Shown: positions 18,529 through 26,812 of the stretch, piece by piece
Layout of the letters: each line of letters opens with the position of its first letter
Position numbering within the stretch: the stretch's first letter is position 1
Source: Pseudomonadota bacterium
GTDB taxonomy: Bacteria > Pseudomonadota > Gammaproteobacteria > Steroidobacterales > Steroidobacteraceae
Assembly: GCA_023391815.1 (NCBI GenBank)
Contig: JAEWAF010000083.1
Span: 1 to 48,913 of the forward strand
Direction: 5' to 3'
Length of the DNA: 48,913 bases
Notes under the pieces: model-generated
Database searches by the model: none
Seen by the model: the letters and a program-made list of their open reading frames with translations, nothing else
What the model was told of the DNA's origin: nothing
Position numbers and translations under genes: made by a program

Positions 18529-19608
18529 TTACCGTTGCTTGGTCAGATAAATCGCGTTGTCGCTTTCCACGATGTGCACGCCGGCGCGCTCGCGCAGAAA
18601 TTGCAGTAGCGCGGCCGGATCGGTCGACGCAAACACACCGCTGATGTGGAACTCGTACAGCTCCGGGTCCTGCAGCACGAGTTGCCGCTGGTTGTAGCGG
18701 TTGAACTCCTCGGCGACTTCGGTGAGCGTCGCAGCCTTGAACACCAACTGCTTCCGGGTCCAGGCGATGGCGCGACCAATGTCGGGCTGCTGGAGCTTTT
18801 CGGCGGCTTTGTCGCTGACGGTCATTTGTTCGCCTGCCGCGAGCAGGATGCCTGCGCCACTTTCGTTCGGAAGCCGTGGGACGGGCTCAGTTACGTTGAT
18901 CGCAACGGGATCGACGTGCGCATCGGACACGTCCGTGAGCACGGAAACTCGACCTTCAACGACTGTCACGACCGTGCCCTCGCGTTTCTTGTTCACATCG
19001 AACTGCGTTCCCACCGCACGCACTTGGGTGCCGTCGCTGGTGACGATGAATGGCCTCGACGCATCGTGTGCCACACGGAACAGCGCCTGACCTTCCAGCA
19101 ACTCCAGCGCGCGCTCGTGCTCGGAGTAGCGCACGCGAACCTTGGATCGTGAGTTGAGCTCCATGGTCGAGCCGTCCGACAAGGTGATCGAGCGCTGCTC
19201 GCCGACCTGCGTGACGTAGAGAGGCTCGCGAAACAAATAGACCCACACGAACGCGGCAAGGCCGATGGCGATGCAGGCGACCACCGCCGCCCACCGTGCG
19301 TGAGATGTTGAGACCGGGGGACGCACGGCAGGCGGGGTGATCAGCGTCGTGACATTGCTTTGGTCGGCCAATGCATCGGCAATGAGCGTGTCGGTGTCCC
19401 AGCGACGCTCCGCATCAAGTGCCGCGCCTTCATCCCAGATCGCCGCGAGCTCCAGATATGCGCTCAAATGCTGGGGCGATTGGCGCAGCCACGCGTCGAA
19501 CTTGCGACGTTTGGCATCGTCGAGCGTGCCGCTGCGACAGTTCACGAACCACTCCGACGCTTCGGAGTAGATCTGCGCGTTGAGCCTGGCTGAGGAGCTG
19601 GGCGACAT
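18529..19608 (-). CDS. FecR-type anti-sigma factor / signal transducer
   Basis: The protein has 359 residues. The cytoplasmic N-terminal part (1-85) is the DUF4880-type segment that binds the sigma factor (EASEWFVNCRSGTLDDAKRRKFDAWLRQSPQHLSAYLEL, read as two stretches). One membrane helix follows (about 107-127, AVVACIAIGLAAFVWVYLF). The periplasmic FecR domain has TQVGEQRSITLSDGSTMELN and the repeated strand pattern FRVAHDASRPFIV and VRAVGTQFDV. A C-terminal secretin/TonB-like short domain (about 275-355) should contact the STN domain of the receptor. It begins 3 bases after the sigma-factor stop and lies 104 bases ahead of the receptor gene, the usual fecI-fecR-fecA order. Confidence 0.92.
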   Translation of the reverse strand: MSPSSSARLNAQIYSEASEWFVNCRSGTLDDAKRRKFDAWLRQSPQHLSAYLELAAIWDEGAALDAERRWDTDTLIADALADQSNVTTLITPPAVRPPVSTSHARWAAVVACIAIGLAAFVWVYLFREPLYVTQVGEQRSITLSDGSTMELNSRSKVRVRYSEHERALELLEGQALFRVAHDASRPFIVTSDGTQVRAVGTQFDVNKKREGTVVTVVEGRVSVLTDVSDAHVDPVAINVTEPVPRLPNESGAGILLAAGEQMTVSDKAAEKLQQPDIGRAIAWTRKQLVFKAATLTEVAEEFNRYNQRQLVLQDPELYEFHISGVFASTDPAALLQFLRERAGVHIVESDNAIYLTKQR

Positions 19609-19611
19609 GGC

Positions 19612-20127
19612 TCAACCTCGCTCCAGCCGCTGGCGGAGTTGTACCAGTGCCTGCATGAGGTTCTTCTTCACCATCGGCAGCGAGATGCCGAGTCGCTCGG
19701 CGATCTCCGCGAGCGACAGGCCGTCCCGACGATGTAACAAAAACGTGGCGCGCAACTTCGGAGAGAGCCGATCCAGCTCCGACTGCAATTGCTCCAGGCA
19801 CTGCTGAGCGTCCAGATCGAGCACCGGGTCCACGTCCGGGACGGCTCGCGCGGAGTTCAACATCTCGCTCAACTCCACCGACGGCGGCGTCGCCGACTGT
19901 CGAAGCGAATGCTGTTGAACGACGTGTTGCGCGACCGTGAACAGATACGCCTCCGGCGATCGGATCAACTCCACGTTCGGCACGCGTAACATGCGCAGAT
20001 AGACCTCCTGCAACATGTCCGGCACATCGACGGCGTTGCGCACTCGCAGAAGCAGGAAACGGCGCAATTTCACGCCGTGGCTGGCAACCAAGCCGGTAAT
20101 CAATGCGCGAGCAGCCTCGGCTGACAT
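19612..20127 (-). CDS. ECF sigma factor, FecI type
   Basis: The protein has 171 residues. Region 2 spans about 20-85 (KLRRFLLLRVRNAVDVPDMLQEVYLRML, then SPEAYLFTVAQHVVQQH). Region 4 spans about 113-165 (LDRLSPKLRATFLLHRRDGLSLAEIAERLG, then SLPMVKKNLMQAL), with the helix-turn-helix in the last part. Length and layout are those of iron- and glycan-type ECF sigma factors of the FecI group. It is expected to switch on the receptor operon when the receptor binds its ligand and the FecR protein relays the signal. The start ATG 20127 follows GGAGAACC. The gene lies 97 bases downstream of the GH27 gene on the same strand. Confidence 0.92.
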   Translation of the reverse strand: MSAEAARALITGLVASHGVKLRRFLLLRVRNAVDVPDMLQEVYLRMLRVPNVELIRSPEAYLFTVAQHVVQQHSLRQSATPPSVELSEMLNSARAVPDVDPVLDLDAQQCLEQLQSELDRLSPKLRATFLLHRRDGLSLAEIAERLGISLPMVKKNLMQALVQLRQRLERG

Positions 20128-20224
20128 GGTTCTCCGGATGTCGGCCCGTGAAGTCGTAACCCTGTTGCTGTGTTAAGAGCGAGCGCCGCGAATCTGGTTA
20201 CCGCGACGACGCACTTTTTTCGAG

Positions 20225-21589
20225 CTACACCGGCGTGAGTCCGTAGAGCAGGGAGGCGTGTGGGGCGAGGGTGGCGGACACGCGGCCGCGAACTGTGCCG
20301 AGGTCGCGCCGAGCCCAAAGATCTCGCACCTTTACGGACTTCAATCCGAGGCGCGAGAGGTCGAAGTGAACTTGTTTGGATTCTTTTTTGTCGCTGACGT
20401 TGAACAGTGCCAGATAACGCGTCTCACCTTGCTCGGCGCGTGCAGTCCAGGTGCGAACTTCTTCGATGAGAGCGGCCGGCTTGTTGTCGCGACTCGCTTG
20501 ATTGACCGCGAGCACTTCCCGGTTGGTCAACAGCGCGAGCGTGGCGGGATCGAGGTGGCGCAGGTCGCCACCCATGATCAGCGGTGAGCGAGCGATGGAC
20601 CACAATGTCATCAAAGTGCGTTGCTCGTCCGGCGTGAAACGACAATCCCGCTTCCCCATCTGTAAACGGCCGAGCGGCAGCATGTCCGCGTCGGGCCAGC
20701 GGCCGGGCTGACGGAACATCGACCAGTTCTCCAGTCGCGTGAACTGTGCTTTCAATTGCGGCCATTCGTCCCAGAAGTCATCGCTGATGCGCCACATTTG
20801 CGCGTGGCGACGCACATGCTCGCCGCTTGCCAGCGGGGTCTCGCCAGGTGACAGGCTCAGAATCATCGGACGACCGCTCGCTTGAATCGCTCGATGCGCG
20901 GCTTCGATCTCCGGAGCGTTGGCGTCGTAGGGCCGACTCATGTCGTCCATCTTCACGAAATCGATGTCCCAGGACGCGAGCAATGCGAACACGCTGTTGT
21001 AGTAGTCCTGCGCGCCGGGCTTGCTCATATCGACGCCGTACATATCGGGGTTCCATGGGCAAACACTCTCAGTGTTCGCAATGTCGCGTGCTTTCCATTT
21101 GCCGCCGAGGATCGGCAGGTTGCGTTCCACCGCGAGGCGAGGGATGCCGCGCATGAGGTGCACGCCGAACTTCAGTCCGAGGGCGTGCACTTTGTCGGCG
21201 ATGGGTTTGAATCCTGCACCTTTTACACTCGACGGGAATCGGTTCGGCGCGGGCAGGAGCCGGCCGTGCTCGTCCATCGTCGGGATGGGCTTGGTGTTGT
21301 AGTCGTAGCCCTTGGCCGCGCCTTCATACCATTGGATGTCGATGGTGAAGATGTCGTAGCCGAAGGGCTTGAGCTCGCGCGCCATGATCTCGGCGTTCGC
21401 GATCGCTTGCTCCTCGGTGATGGTCGTAGCGAAGGAATTCCAGCTGTTCCAGCCCATGGGCGGAGTAGGGGCGAGCGCCGGCGTGCTGCTGTTCGCGACC
21501 GGTGCCGCATTCGATTCAGTGCTCTGAGAGAGCAAGCCGAGCGCACCCGCGGCCGCGAGCAATTCGCGGCGATTCATACCTGTCGACAC
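20225..21589 (-). CDS. Exported GH27 alpha-galactosidase
   Basis: The protein has 454 residues from GTG 21589, preceded by GGGGGACGA. ATG 21577 is an alternative four codons in. The signal (MNRRELLAAAGALGLL) carries a twin arginine, so Tat export is likely. The catalytic domain starts with the family hallmark TPPMGWNSWNSF (43-53), continues with YDIFTIDIQWYE, and has the nucleophile Asp in DFVKMDD (D215) and the acid/base Asp in MWRISDDFWD (D270). SPLIMGGDLRHLDPATLALLTNREVLAVNQ is the usual end of the barrel. A C-terminal beta-sandwich (about 365-454) closes the chain. The enzyme should release terminal alpha-linked galactose from oligo- or polysaccharides. The next genes encode the sigma factor, anti-sigma factor and TonB receptor of a probable uptake system for the product. 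Confidence 0.92.
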   Translation of the reverse strand: MSTGMNRRELLAAAGALGLLSQSTESNAAPVANSSTPALAPTPPMGWNSWNSFATTITEEQAIANAEIMARELKPFGYDIFTIDIQWYEGAAKGYDYNTKPIPTMDEHGRLLPAPNRFPSSVKGAGFKPIADKVHALGLKFGVHLMRGIPRLAVERNLPILGGKWKARDIANTESVCPWNPDMYGVDMSKPGAQDYYNSVFALLASWDIDFVKMDDMSRPYDANAPEIEAAHRAIQASGRPMILSLSPGETPLASGEHVRRHAQMWRISDDFWDEWPQLKAQFTRLENWSMFRQPGRWPDADMLPLGRLQMGKRDCRFTPDEQRTLMTLWSIARSPLIMGGDLRHLDPATLALLTNREVLAVNQASRDNKPAALIEEVRTWTARAEQGETRYLALFNVSDKKESKQVHFDLSRLGLKSVKVRDLWARRDLGTVRGRVSATLAPHASLLYGLTPV

Positions 21590-21691
21590 AGTCGTTCGTC
21601 CCCCGTGCTGTCGAAGTCAAAGAGCGGTTCCCGTCGCAACGGTTACCGCTTTTTTAATTGTATGAGTAAATACGGAAGATGCAAACCGGGC

Positions 21692-22639
21692 TCAGCCGCT
21701 GGCGGTACGCAGGATCGAGCGGCTCTCCTCGGCCGTCTTGTGAATGATGGCCGCGCCTTTCTCGAGCAGGAAACTACGGAACGCGACGGCGATCGGCGAC
21801 AGCCGCTTGTCGCGCATGTGAATCACGAACCAGTCGCGGATCAGCGGCAGACCGGTCACGTTCAAGATCACCAGCTTGCCGGCCGCGAGCTCCAGCCCGA
21901 CGGTGTGGATGGAGATGAAGCCGATGCCCATGCCGGCCATGACGGCTTGCTTGATGGTTTCGTTGCTGCTCACTTCCATGGAGGCGCGAATGGGCACGCC
22001 TCGTTTGCTGAACACGTGTTCCATCGAGGCGCGCGTGCCGGAACCTTCCTCGCGAATGATGAAGTTCTCGCTGCCCAAGCGCTCCAGCGGAATGCGACGT
22101 TTGCCCGCCAGCGGATGAGTGGGCGGAGCGATCACCACCAGCGGATGTTTGGCGAAGGGCTCGGCGACGGTGATGAGCTCACGCGGCGGTCGGCCCATGA
22201 TGACCAGGTCCGTCTCGTTCGCGGCGAGCTGCTGGATGATTTCTTCCCGGTTGCCCACTGAGAAACGAATGGTGACTTCGGGATAAGCCGGTGCGAATGC
22301 GGAGAGCAGTGACGGCGCGAAATATTTCGCCGTACTCACGGCGCCGAGCTTCAGCACGCCGCGTTTCAAGCCGCGCATCGCCGCGAGCGATTCACCGGCT
22401 TCACGCAACAGCTCCGTGACTTGCGAGGCATAACGCAACAGCTCATCGCCGGCCGCGGTGAGATGAATCTGGCGGCCGACGTGCTCGAGCAGCGGCAGTC
22501 CCACCTCGATCTCGAGCAATTTGATCTGCTGAGAAATCGCGGGCTGCGTCAGATGCAGTTCGCGCGCCGCTTTGGTGAAAGAGCGGTAGCGCGCCACGGC
22601 GGCGAACACCCGCATCTGTCTCAAGGTGATGTTCCGCAT
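21692..22639 (-). CDS. cbbR: LysR-type regulator CbbR
   Basis: The protein has 315 residues. The N-terminal winged helix-turn-helix (1-60) reads MRNITLRQMRVFAAVARYRS and continues with AARELHLTQPAISQQIKLLE, the wording typical of CbbR proteins. The effector-binding domain (90-300) has LKLGAVSTAKYFAPSLLSAF and the PHLxxGNREEI-like VGNREEIIQQLAANETDLVIMG. CbbR activates the Calvin-cycle operon in response to metabolites such as RuBP, PEP or NADPH. The gene is divergent from cbbL with 185 bases between starts, the standard arrangement, and an inverted repeat in that gap is its probable operator. ATG 22639 follows GGAG. Confidence 0.93.
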   Translation of the reverse strand: MRNITLRQMRVFAAVARYRSFTKAARELHLTQPAISQQIKLLEIEVGLPLLEHVGRQIHLTAAGDELLRYASQVTELLREAGESLAAMRGLKRGVLKLGAVSTAKYFAPSLLSAFAPAYPEVTIRFSVGNREEIIQQLAANETDLVIMGRPPRELITVAEPFAKHPLVVIAPPTHPLAGKRRIPLERLGSENFIIREEGSGTRASMEHVFSKRGVPIRASMEVSSNETIKQAVMAGMGIGFISIHTVGLELAAGKLVILNVTGLPLIRDWFVIHMRDKRLSPIAVAFRSFLLEKGAAIIHKTAEESRSILRTASG

Positions 22640-22722
22640 GGTGACTCCAGCGAGCCAGTGCCGGGCAGGATGCTCGCAGGTCCGGATCGCAGGAATGCGC
22701 AGCTCCGGCGCTGCCCGTTCTT

Positions 22723-22739
22723 GATAAGAGAATGTTATC
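22723..22739. promoter_or_regulatory. Probable CbbR operator (GATAA-N7-TTATC)
   Basis: The sequence GATAAGAGAATGTTATC is a perfect inverted repeat of five bases with a seven-base spacer. It fits the LysR-type T-N11-A box and the TNA-N7-TNA form proposed for CbbR sites. It lies between the divergent cbbR and cbbL starts, 86 bases upstream of cbbL. The assignment to CbbR is inference from position and symmetry. Confidence 0.6.
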
Positions 22740-22742
22740 CAG

Positions 22743-22767
22743 AGGTCAACTATTTCGAATTGGACCT
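22743..22767. promoter_or_regulatory. Second inverted repeat in cbbR-cbbL gap
   Basis: AGGTC at 22743-22747 and GACCT at 22763-22767 form an inverted repeat around a central TTCGAA. It begins three bases after the first operator-like repeat. A TTGGAC at 22760-22765 could serve as the -35 box of the cbbL promoter, although no good -10 box follows at 17 bases. It could be the activation half of a two-part CbbR site or a site for another regulator. Confidence 0.4.
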
Positions 22768-22824
22768 AATAGGCCCGCGCCGGCCACATTGTGTGCCACG
22801 AGTCGATGGCATGAACGAGGCACG

Positions 22825-24300
22825 ATGGCCATGAAACGAATCGGTAATCGCACTGCGTCGGATCCGGCGGCCGAACGCTACCGGGCCGGTGTGTTGAAGT
22901 ACGCGCAAATGGGTTATTGGGACAGCGGCTATCGGCCCAAGGACACCGATGTGCTGGCGTTGTTTCGAATCACGCCGCAGGACGGTGTGGATCCAAACGA
23001 GGCCGCCGCGGCGGTCGCCGGTGAGTCATCAACAGCGACCTGGACGGTGGTGTGGACCGATCGATTGACTGCTTGCGATCGGTATCGCGCGAAGGCCTAC
23101 AAAGTCGAGCCGGTGCCCGGTTCGCCGGGACAGTACTTCGCGTACATCGCCTACGACCTGGACTTGTTCGAGCCCGGCTCGGTCGCGAACCTCACGGCCT
23201 CCATCATCGGCAACGTGTTCGGCTTCAAGCCGCTCAAGGCGCTGCGCCTGGAGGACATGCGTTTTCCGGTCGCCTATGTGAAGACCTTCGCCGGCCCGGC
23301 CACCGGCACCATCGTCGAGCGCGAGCGGCTCGATAAGTTCGGTCGGCCGCTGCTCGGCGCGACCGTCAAGCCCAAGCTCGGCCTGTCAGGCAAGAACTAC
23401 GGACGCGTCGTGTACGAGGCGCTGCAGGGCGGGCTCGATTTCACCAAGGACGACGAGAACATCAACTCGCAGCCTTTCATGCATTGGCGCGACCGTTTCT
23501 TGAACTGCATGGAAGCGGTCAATCGCGCGCAGGCCGTCAGCGGTGAAGTGAAGGGCCACTATCTCAACGTCACCGCCGCGACCATGGAAGACATGTACGA
23601 GCGCGCCGAGTTTGCCAAGGAACTCGGCTCCGTGATCGTGATGATCGACCTGGTCATCGGCTACACCGCGATCCAGTCGATGTCGCGCTGGGCCCGCAAG
23701 AACGACATGCTCCTGCATCTGCATCGCGCCGGTCACAGCACGTATACGCGACAAAAGAGTCACGGCGTATCGTTCCGTGTCATCGCGAAGTGGATGCGGC
23801 TCGCCGGCGTCGACCATCTGCACGCCGGCACCATCGTCGGCAAGCTCGAAGGCGATCCGAATACGGTGCAGGGCTTCTACAACGTGCTGCGCGAGCCGCA
23901 CAACCCGCTGGAGTTACAGCGCGGCATCTTCTTCGAGCAGGACTGGGGCGGTCTGCCCGGGGTCATGCCAGTCGCGTCGGGCGGCATTCATGCGGGGCAG
24001 ATGCATCAGCTGCTGACCTATCTCGGCGATGACGTCGTGCTTCAGTTCGGTGGCGGAACCATCGGCCATCCGATGGGGATCGCGGCCGGCGCCACTGCCA
24101 ATCGTGTCGCTCTCGAAGCGATGGTGCTGGCGAGAAACGAAGGACGAGACATCTGGCGCGAAGGACCGGTGATTCTCGCCGACGCAGCCAAGCACTGCAC
24201 GCCGCTGCGAGCAGCGCTCGATACCTGGGGCGAGGTCACGTTCAATTACGAGAGCACCGATACGCCCGACTTCGTTCCGACGCCGACGGCGGCCGCCTGA
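22825..24300 (+). CDS. cbbL: RuBisCO large subunit, red-type form I (IC/ID)
   Basis: The protein has 491 residues from ATG 22825, behind CGAGG, with a second ATG two codons in. It fixes CO2 onto ribulose 1,5-bisphosphate. All catalytic elements are present: KPKLGLSGKNYG (K182, K184), the carbamylated lysine and metal ligands in DFTKDDEN (K208, D210, E211), HRAGH (H300, R301), loop 6 in VGKLEGD (K340), ASGGIHAGQM and LQFGGGTIGHP. The opening GVLKYAQMGYWDSGYRPKDT and the clear similarity to proteobacterial red-type enzymes exclude RuBisCO-like form IV. The active-site strand reads HRAGHSTYTRQKSHG, where Ser replaces the Gly and Asn I would expect in form IC. It is the first gene of the cbb operon, 21 bases before cbbS. 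Confidence 0.97.
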   Translation: MAMKRIGNRTASDPAAERYRAGVLKYAQMGYWDSGYRPKDTDVLALFRITPQDGVDPNEAAAAVAGESSTATWTVVWTDRLTACDRYRAKAYKVEPVPGSPGQYFAYIAYDLDLFEPGSVANLTASIIGNVFGFKPLKALRLEDMRFPVAYVKTFAGPATGTIVERERLDKFGRPLLGATVKPKLGLSGKNYGRVVYEALQGGLDFTKDDENINSQPFMHWRDRFLNCMEAVNRAQAVSGEVKGHYLNVTAATMEDMYERAEFAKELGSVIVMIDLVIGYTAIQSMSRWARKNDMLLHLHRAGHSTYTRQKSHGVSFRVIAKWMRLAGVDHLHAGTIVGKLEGDPNTVQGFYNVLREPHNPLELQRGIFFEQDWGGLPGVMPVASGGIHAGQMHQLLTYLGDDVVLQFGGGTIGHPMGIAAGATANRVALEAMVLARNEGRDIWREGPVILADAAKHCTPLRAALDTWGEVTFNYESTDTPDFVPTPTAAA

Positions 24301-24321
24301 TCCTTACGCGAGAGCACAGCC

Positions 24322-24738
24322 ATGCGACTTACTCAAGGCACTTTCTCTTTTCTGCCGGACCTCACCGACGCGCAGATCACCTCGCAGATCGAGTACTGCC
24401 TGCAGCGTGGCTGGGCGGTGTCGGTCGAGCACACGGAAGACCCGCATCCACGCAACACGTATTGGGAGATGTACGGCAATCCGATGTTCGATCTCAAGGA
24501 TGCGGCCGGAATCATGCGGGAAGTGGACGAATGCCGTCGCACCTTTCCCAATCGGTACGTCAAGGTGAACGCGTTCGATTCGACTCGCGGAATCGAATCG
24601 CTGCGACTGTCGTTCATCGTGGCGCGACCGAGCGAGGAACCCGGCTTCGAACTGCTGCGCGAGGAGGGGCCGGGTCGCGAGGTGCGCTACTCGTTGCGCT
24701 CGTACGCAACGCGACGACCGGAAGGACATCGGTACTGA
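24322..24738 (+). CDS. cbbS: RuBisCO small subunit, red type
   Basis: The protein has 138 residues. It opens with MRLTQGTFSFLPDLTDAQITSQI, the start usual for red-type small subunits, and has the conserved GWAVSVEHTEDPHPRNTYWEMYG and FPNRYVKVNAFD. The C-terminal extension (about 110-138, RYSLRSYATRRPEGHRY) is the beta-hairpin that lines the central channel of red-type L8S8 enzymes and lets them assemble without dedicated chaperones. It follows cbbL directly and is followed by cbbX, as in other red-type operons. Confidence 0.96.
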   Translation: MRLTQGTFSFLPDLTDAQITSQIEYCLQRGWAVSVEHTEDPHPRNTYWEMYGNPMFDLKDAAGIMREVDECRRTFPNRYVKVNAFDSTRGIESLRLSFIVARPSEEPGFELLREEGPGREVRYSLRSYATRRPEGHRY

Positions 24739-24746
24739 ATCGCCTT

Positions 24747-24776
24747 GATGTGATGTTTCGGGATGTGATGTTTCGG
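24747..24776 (+). repeat. Perfect 15-base tandem duplication in the cbbS-cbbX spacer
   Basis: The unit GATGTGATGTTTCGG occurs twice with no gap (24747-24761 and 24762-24776), filling over half of the 51-base spacer between cbbS and cbbX. It lies just before the ribosome site GGAGG of cbbX. It looks like a recent replication-slippage duplication that lengthens the spacer. No function is evident. Confidence 0.85.
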
Positions 24777-24789
24777 CTGCGGAGGATCC

Positions 24790-25731
24790 ATGAACTCTGT
24801 GCTCAAGCCCACAGACACCGCTCACGAAGGCAACTTCAATCTCGAAGCCGCCTTCCGCGACTCGCACGTGGCCGACGTGCTCGATCAGCTCGACAGCGAG
24901 CTGATCGGCCTCGCTCCCGTCAAGACGCGCATTCGTGATATCTGCGCACTGCTGCTGGTCGACACGCTGCGTCGGCAGGCGGGCTTGAGCACCGAAGCGC
25001 TGTCGCTCCACATGAGCTTCACCGGCAATCCCGGCACCGGCAAGACCACGGTCGCGCTTCGCATGGCCGAGATCCTGCATCGGCTCGGCTACGTCCGCAA
25101 AGGTCACATGGTCGCCGTCACGCGCGACGATCTCGTCGGCCAGTACATCGGCCACACCGCACCGAAGACTCGCGAAGTGCTCAAGCGGGCCATGGGGGGC
25201 GTGCTGTTCATCGACGAGGCCTACTACTTATATCGGCCGGAGAACGAGCGCGACTACGGGCAGGAGGCCATCGAAATCCTGCTGCAGGAAATGGAAAATC
25301 ATCGGGACGACCTGGTCGTGATTCTTGCCGGCTACGAAGACCGCATGGAGCGCTTCTTCCGTAGCAACCCCGGCATGTCATCGCGCATCGCGCATCACAT
25401 TGCATTCCCGGACTACACGTCGGCGGAACTGCTCGCTATCGCCGAACTGATGCTCGATCAGATGCAGTACTCGCTCAGCGCCGATGCTCGCACCGCGCTG
25501 GAGGAATACATCGAGCGTCGCCAGACGATGCCGCACTTCGCGAATGCTCGCTCCATTCGCAACGCGCTGGATCGCGCGCGCTTACGACAGGCAAGTCGCT
25601 TGTTCGAGAAGCGTGACGCGTCGCTGGCGAAGAACGATCTCATGACGATCGAGGCGGCTGATATTCGCGCCAGCCGCGTGTTCGCCGACACCCCACCCCC
25701 CGCAGAACGACAGGGAGACTTGCAGCCATGA
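24790..25731 (+). CDS. cbbX: RuBisCO activase CbbX (AAA+)
   Basis: The protein has 313 residues from ATG 24790 behind GGAGG. It is a single AAA+ domain: Walker A GNPGTGKTT (79-87), Walker B VLFIDEAYYL, sensor region DLVVILAGYEDRM, and arginine-finger region NPGMSSRIAHH. CbbX is the ATP-dependent remodelling motor that pulls the C-terminal tail of red-type CbbL to free inhibited active sites, and it is itself activated by RuBP. Its presence beside cbbLS fits the red-type identity. Its last codons overlap the cbbF start by four bases (ATGA), so translation of the two is probably coupled. Confidence 0.96.
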   Translation: MNSVLKPTDTAHEGNFNLEAAFRDSHVADVLDQLDSELIGLAPVKTRIRDICALLLVDTLRRQAGLSTEALSLHMSFTGNPGTGKTTVALRMAEILHRLGYVRKGHMVAVTRDDLVGQYIGHTAPKTREVLKRAMGGVLFIDEAYYLYRPENERDYGQEAIEILLQEMENHRDDLVVILAGYEDRMERFFRSNPGMSSRIAHHIAFPDYTSAELLAIAELMLDQMQYSLSADARTALEEYIERRQTMPHFANARSIRNALDRARLRQASRLFEKRDASLAKNDLMTIEAADIRASRVFADTPPPAERQGDLQP

Positions 25732-26801
25732 CGACGCACGCGCCCCGAACGTTGACCCGGTTCTTGATCGAGGAACAGCGCCGCCACGCGCACGCAACTG
25801 GAAATTTCACTGCGCTGGTGAACGACGTGCGACTCGCGTGCAAGCGTATTTCGATGCTCATCGGTAAAGGAGCGTTGTCGGGCGCGTACGGCGACGAGGG
25901 CGTGGTCAATGTGCAGGGCGAGGTGCAGAAGAAACTGGATGTGCTCGCCAACGACATTTTCATTCGGACCAACGAATGGGGCGGGCAGCTGGCGGGCATG
26001 GTGTCGGAGGAGATGGCAGCGCCCTATGCGATTCCGGCGGAGTATCCCACTGGCAAATACCTGTTGTTGTTCGACCCACTGGACGGCTCCTCGAACGTGG
26101 ATGTGAACGTCGCCGTCGGCAGCATCTTTTCGGTGCTGCGTTGTCCTGACGGCGTCACGGATCCGACCGAGGAGCATTTTTTGCAGCCGGGCACCGAACA
26201 GGTGTGCGCGGGCTACGCCATTTATGGTCCGTCCACCATGCTGGTGTTGAGCACCGGGCGTGGCGTGCACGGTTTCACGCTCGACCGCGAGATCGGCGAG
26301 TTCATGCTGACCCATCCGGATCTGCGCATTCCGGAAACCACCTCGGAGTTTGCCATCAATGCTTCCAATTCACGTTACTGGGAATCTCCCATCACGCGCT
26401 ACGTGCGCGAATGTCAGGAGGGTGCGTCCGGCCCGCGCGGTCGCGATTTCAACATGCGCTGGGTCGCTGCCGTCGTGGCTGAAGCTCATCGCATTCTCAT
26501 GCGTGGCGGCGTCTATATGTATCCGCGCGATCGGCGGGATCTGACCAAGCCGGGCCGCCTGCGACTGCTCTATGAAGCGAACCCGCTCGGCTTTTTGATC
26601 GAGCAGGCGGGTGGACGCGCCAGCACCGGTCGCGAGCCGGTGCTGACGGTCAAACCCGAAGGGTTGCATCAGCGCATCGGATTCATATTCGGCGCACGCG
26701 CGGAAGTGGAGCGCATCGAGCGTTATCACCACGAGTGCAACGATTTCGAGTTCAAGGCGCCGTTGTTCGGTACTCGCAGCGCGCTCAGAAGTCCCGCATA
26801 G
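25728..26801 (+). CDS. cbbF: Class I fructose-1,6-bisphosphatase
   Basis: The protein has 357 residues. It removes the C1 phosphate of fructose 1,6-bisphosphate, and in autotrophs may also act on sedoheptulose 1,7-bisphosphate. The metal site is in MVSEEM (Glu pair) and LLLFDPLDGSSNVDVN, the family signature. Substrate contacts include FAINASNSRYW and RWVAAVVAEAHRIL, and GGVYMYPRD and KPGRLRLLYEANPLGFLIEQAGG are also standard. Length is normal for a class I enzyme. It overlaps cbbX by four bases and is followed by cbbP after 11 bases. Confidence 0.96.
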   Translation: MTTHAPRTLTRFLIEEQRRHAHATGNFTALVNDVRLACKRISMLIGKGALSGAYGDEGVVNVQGEVQKKLDVLANDIFIRTNEWGGQLAGMVSEEMAAPYAIPAEYPTGKYLLLFDPLDGSSNVDVNVAVGSIFSVLRCPDGVTDPTEEHFLQPGTEQVCAGYAIYGPSTMLVLSTGRGVHGFTLDREIGEFMLTHPDLRIPETTSEFAINASNSRYWESPITRYVRECQEGASGPRGRDFNMRWVAAVVAEAHRILMRGGVYMYPRDRRDLTKPGRLRLLYEANPLGFLIEQAGGRASTGREPVLTVKPEGLHQRIGFIFGARAEVERIERYHHECNDFEFKAPLFGTRSALRSPA

Positions 26802-26812
26802 GTAACGCCGCC

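Noticed and set aside
22825..24300. RuBisCO-like protein (form IV) instead of true RuBisCO
   Set aside because: All catalytic and carbamylation residues are present, with cbbS, cbbX and cbbP alongside.
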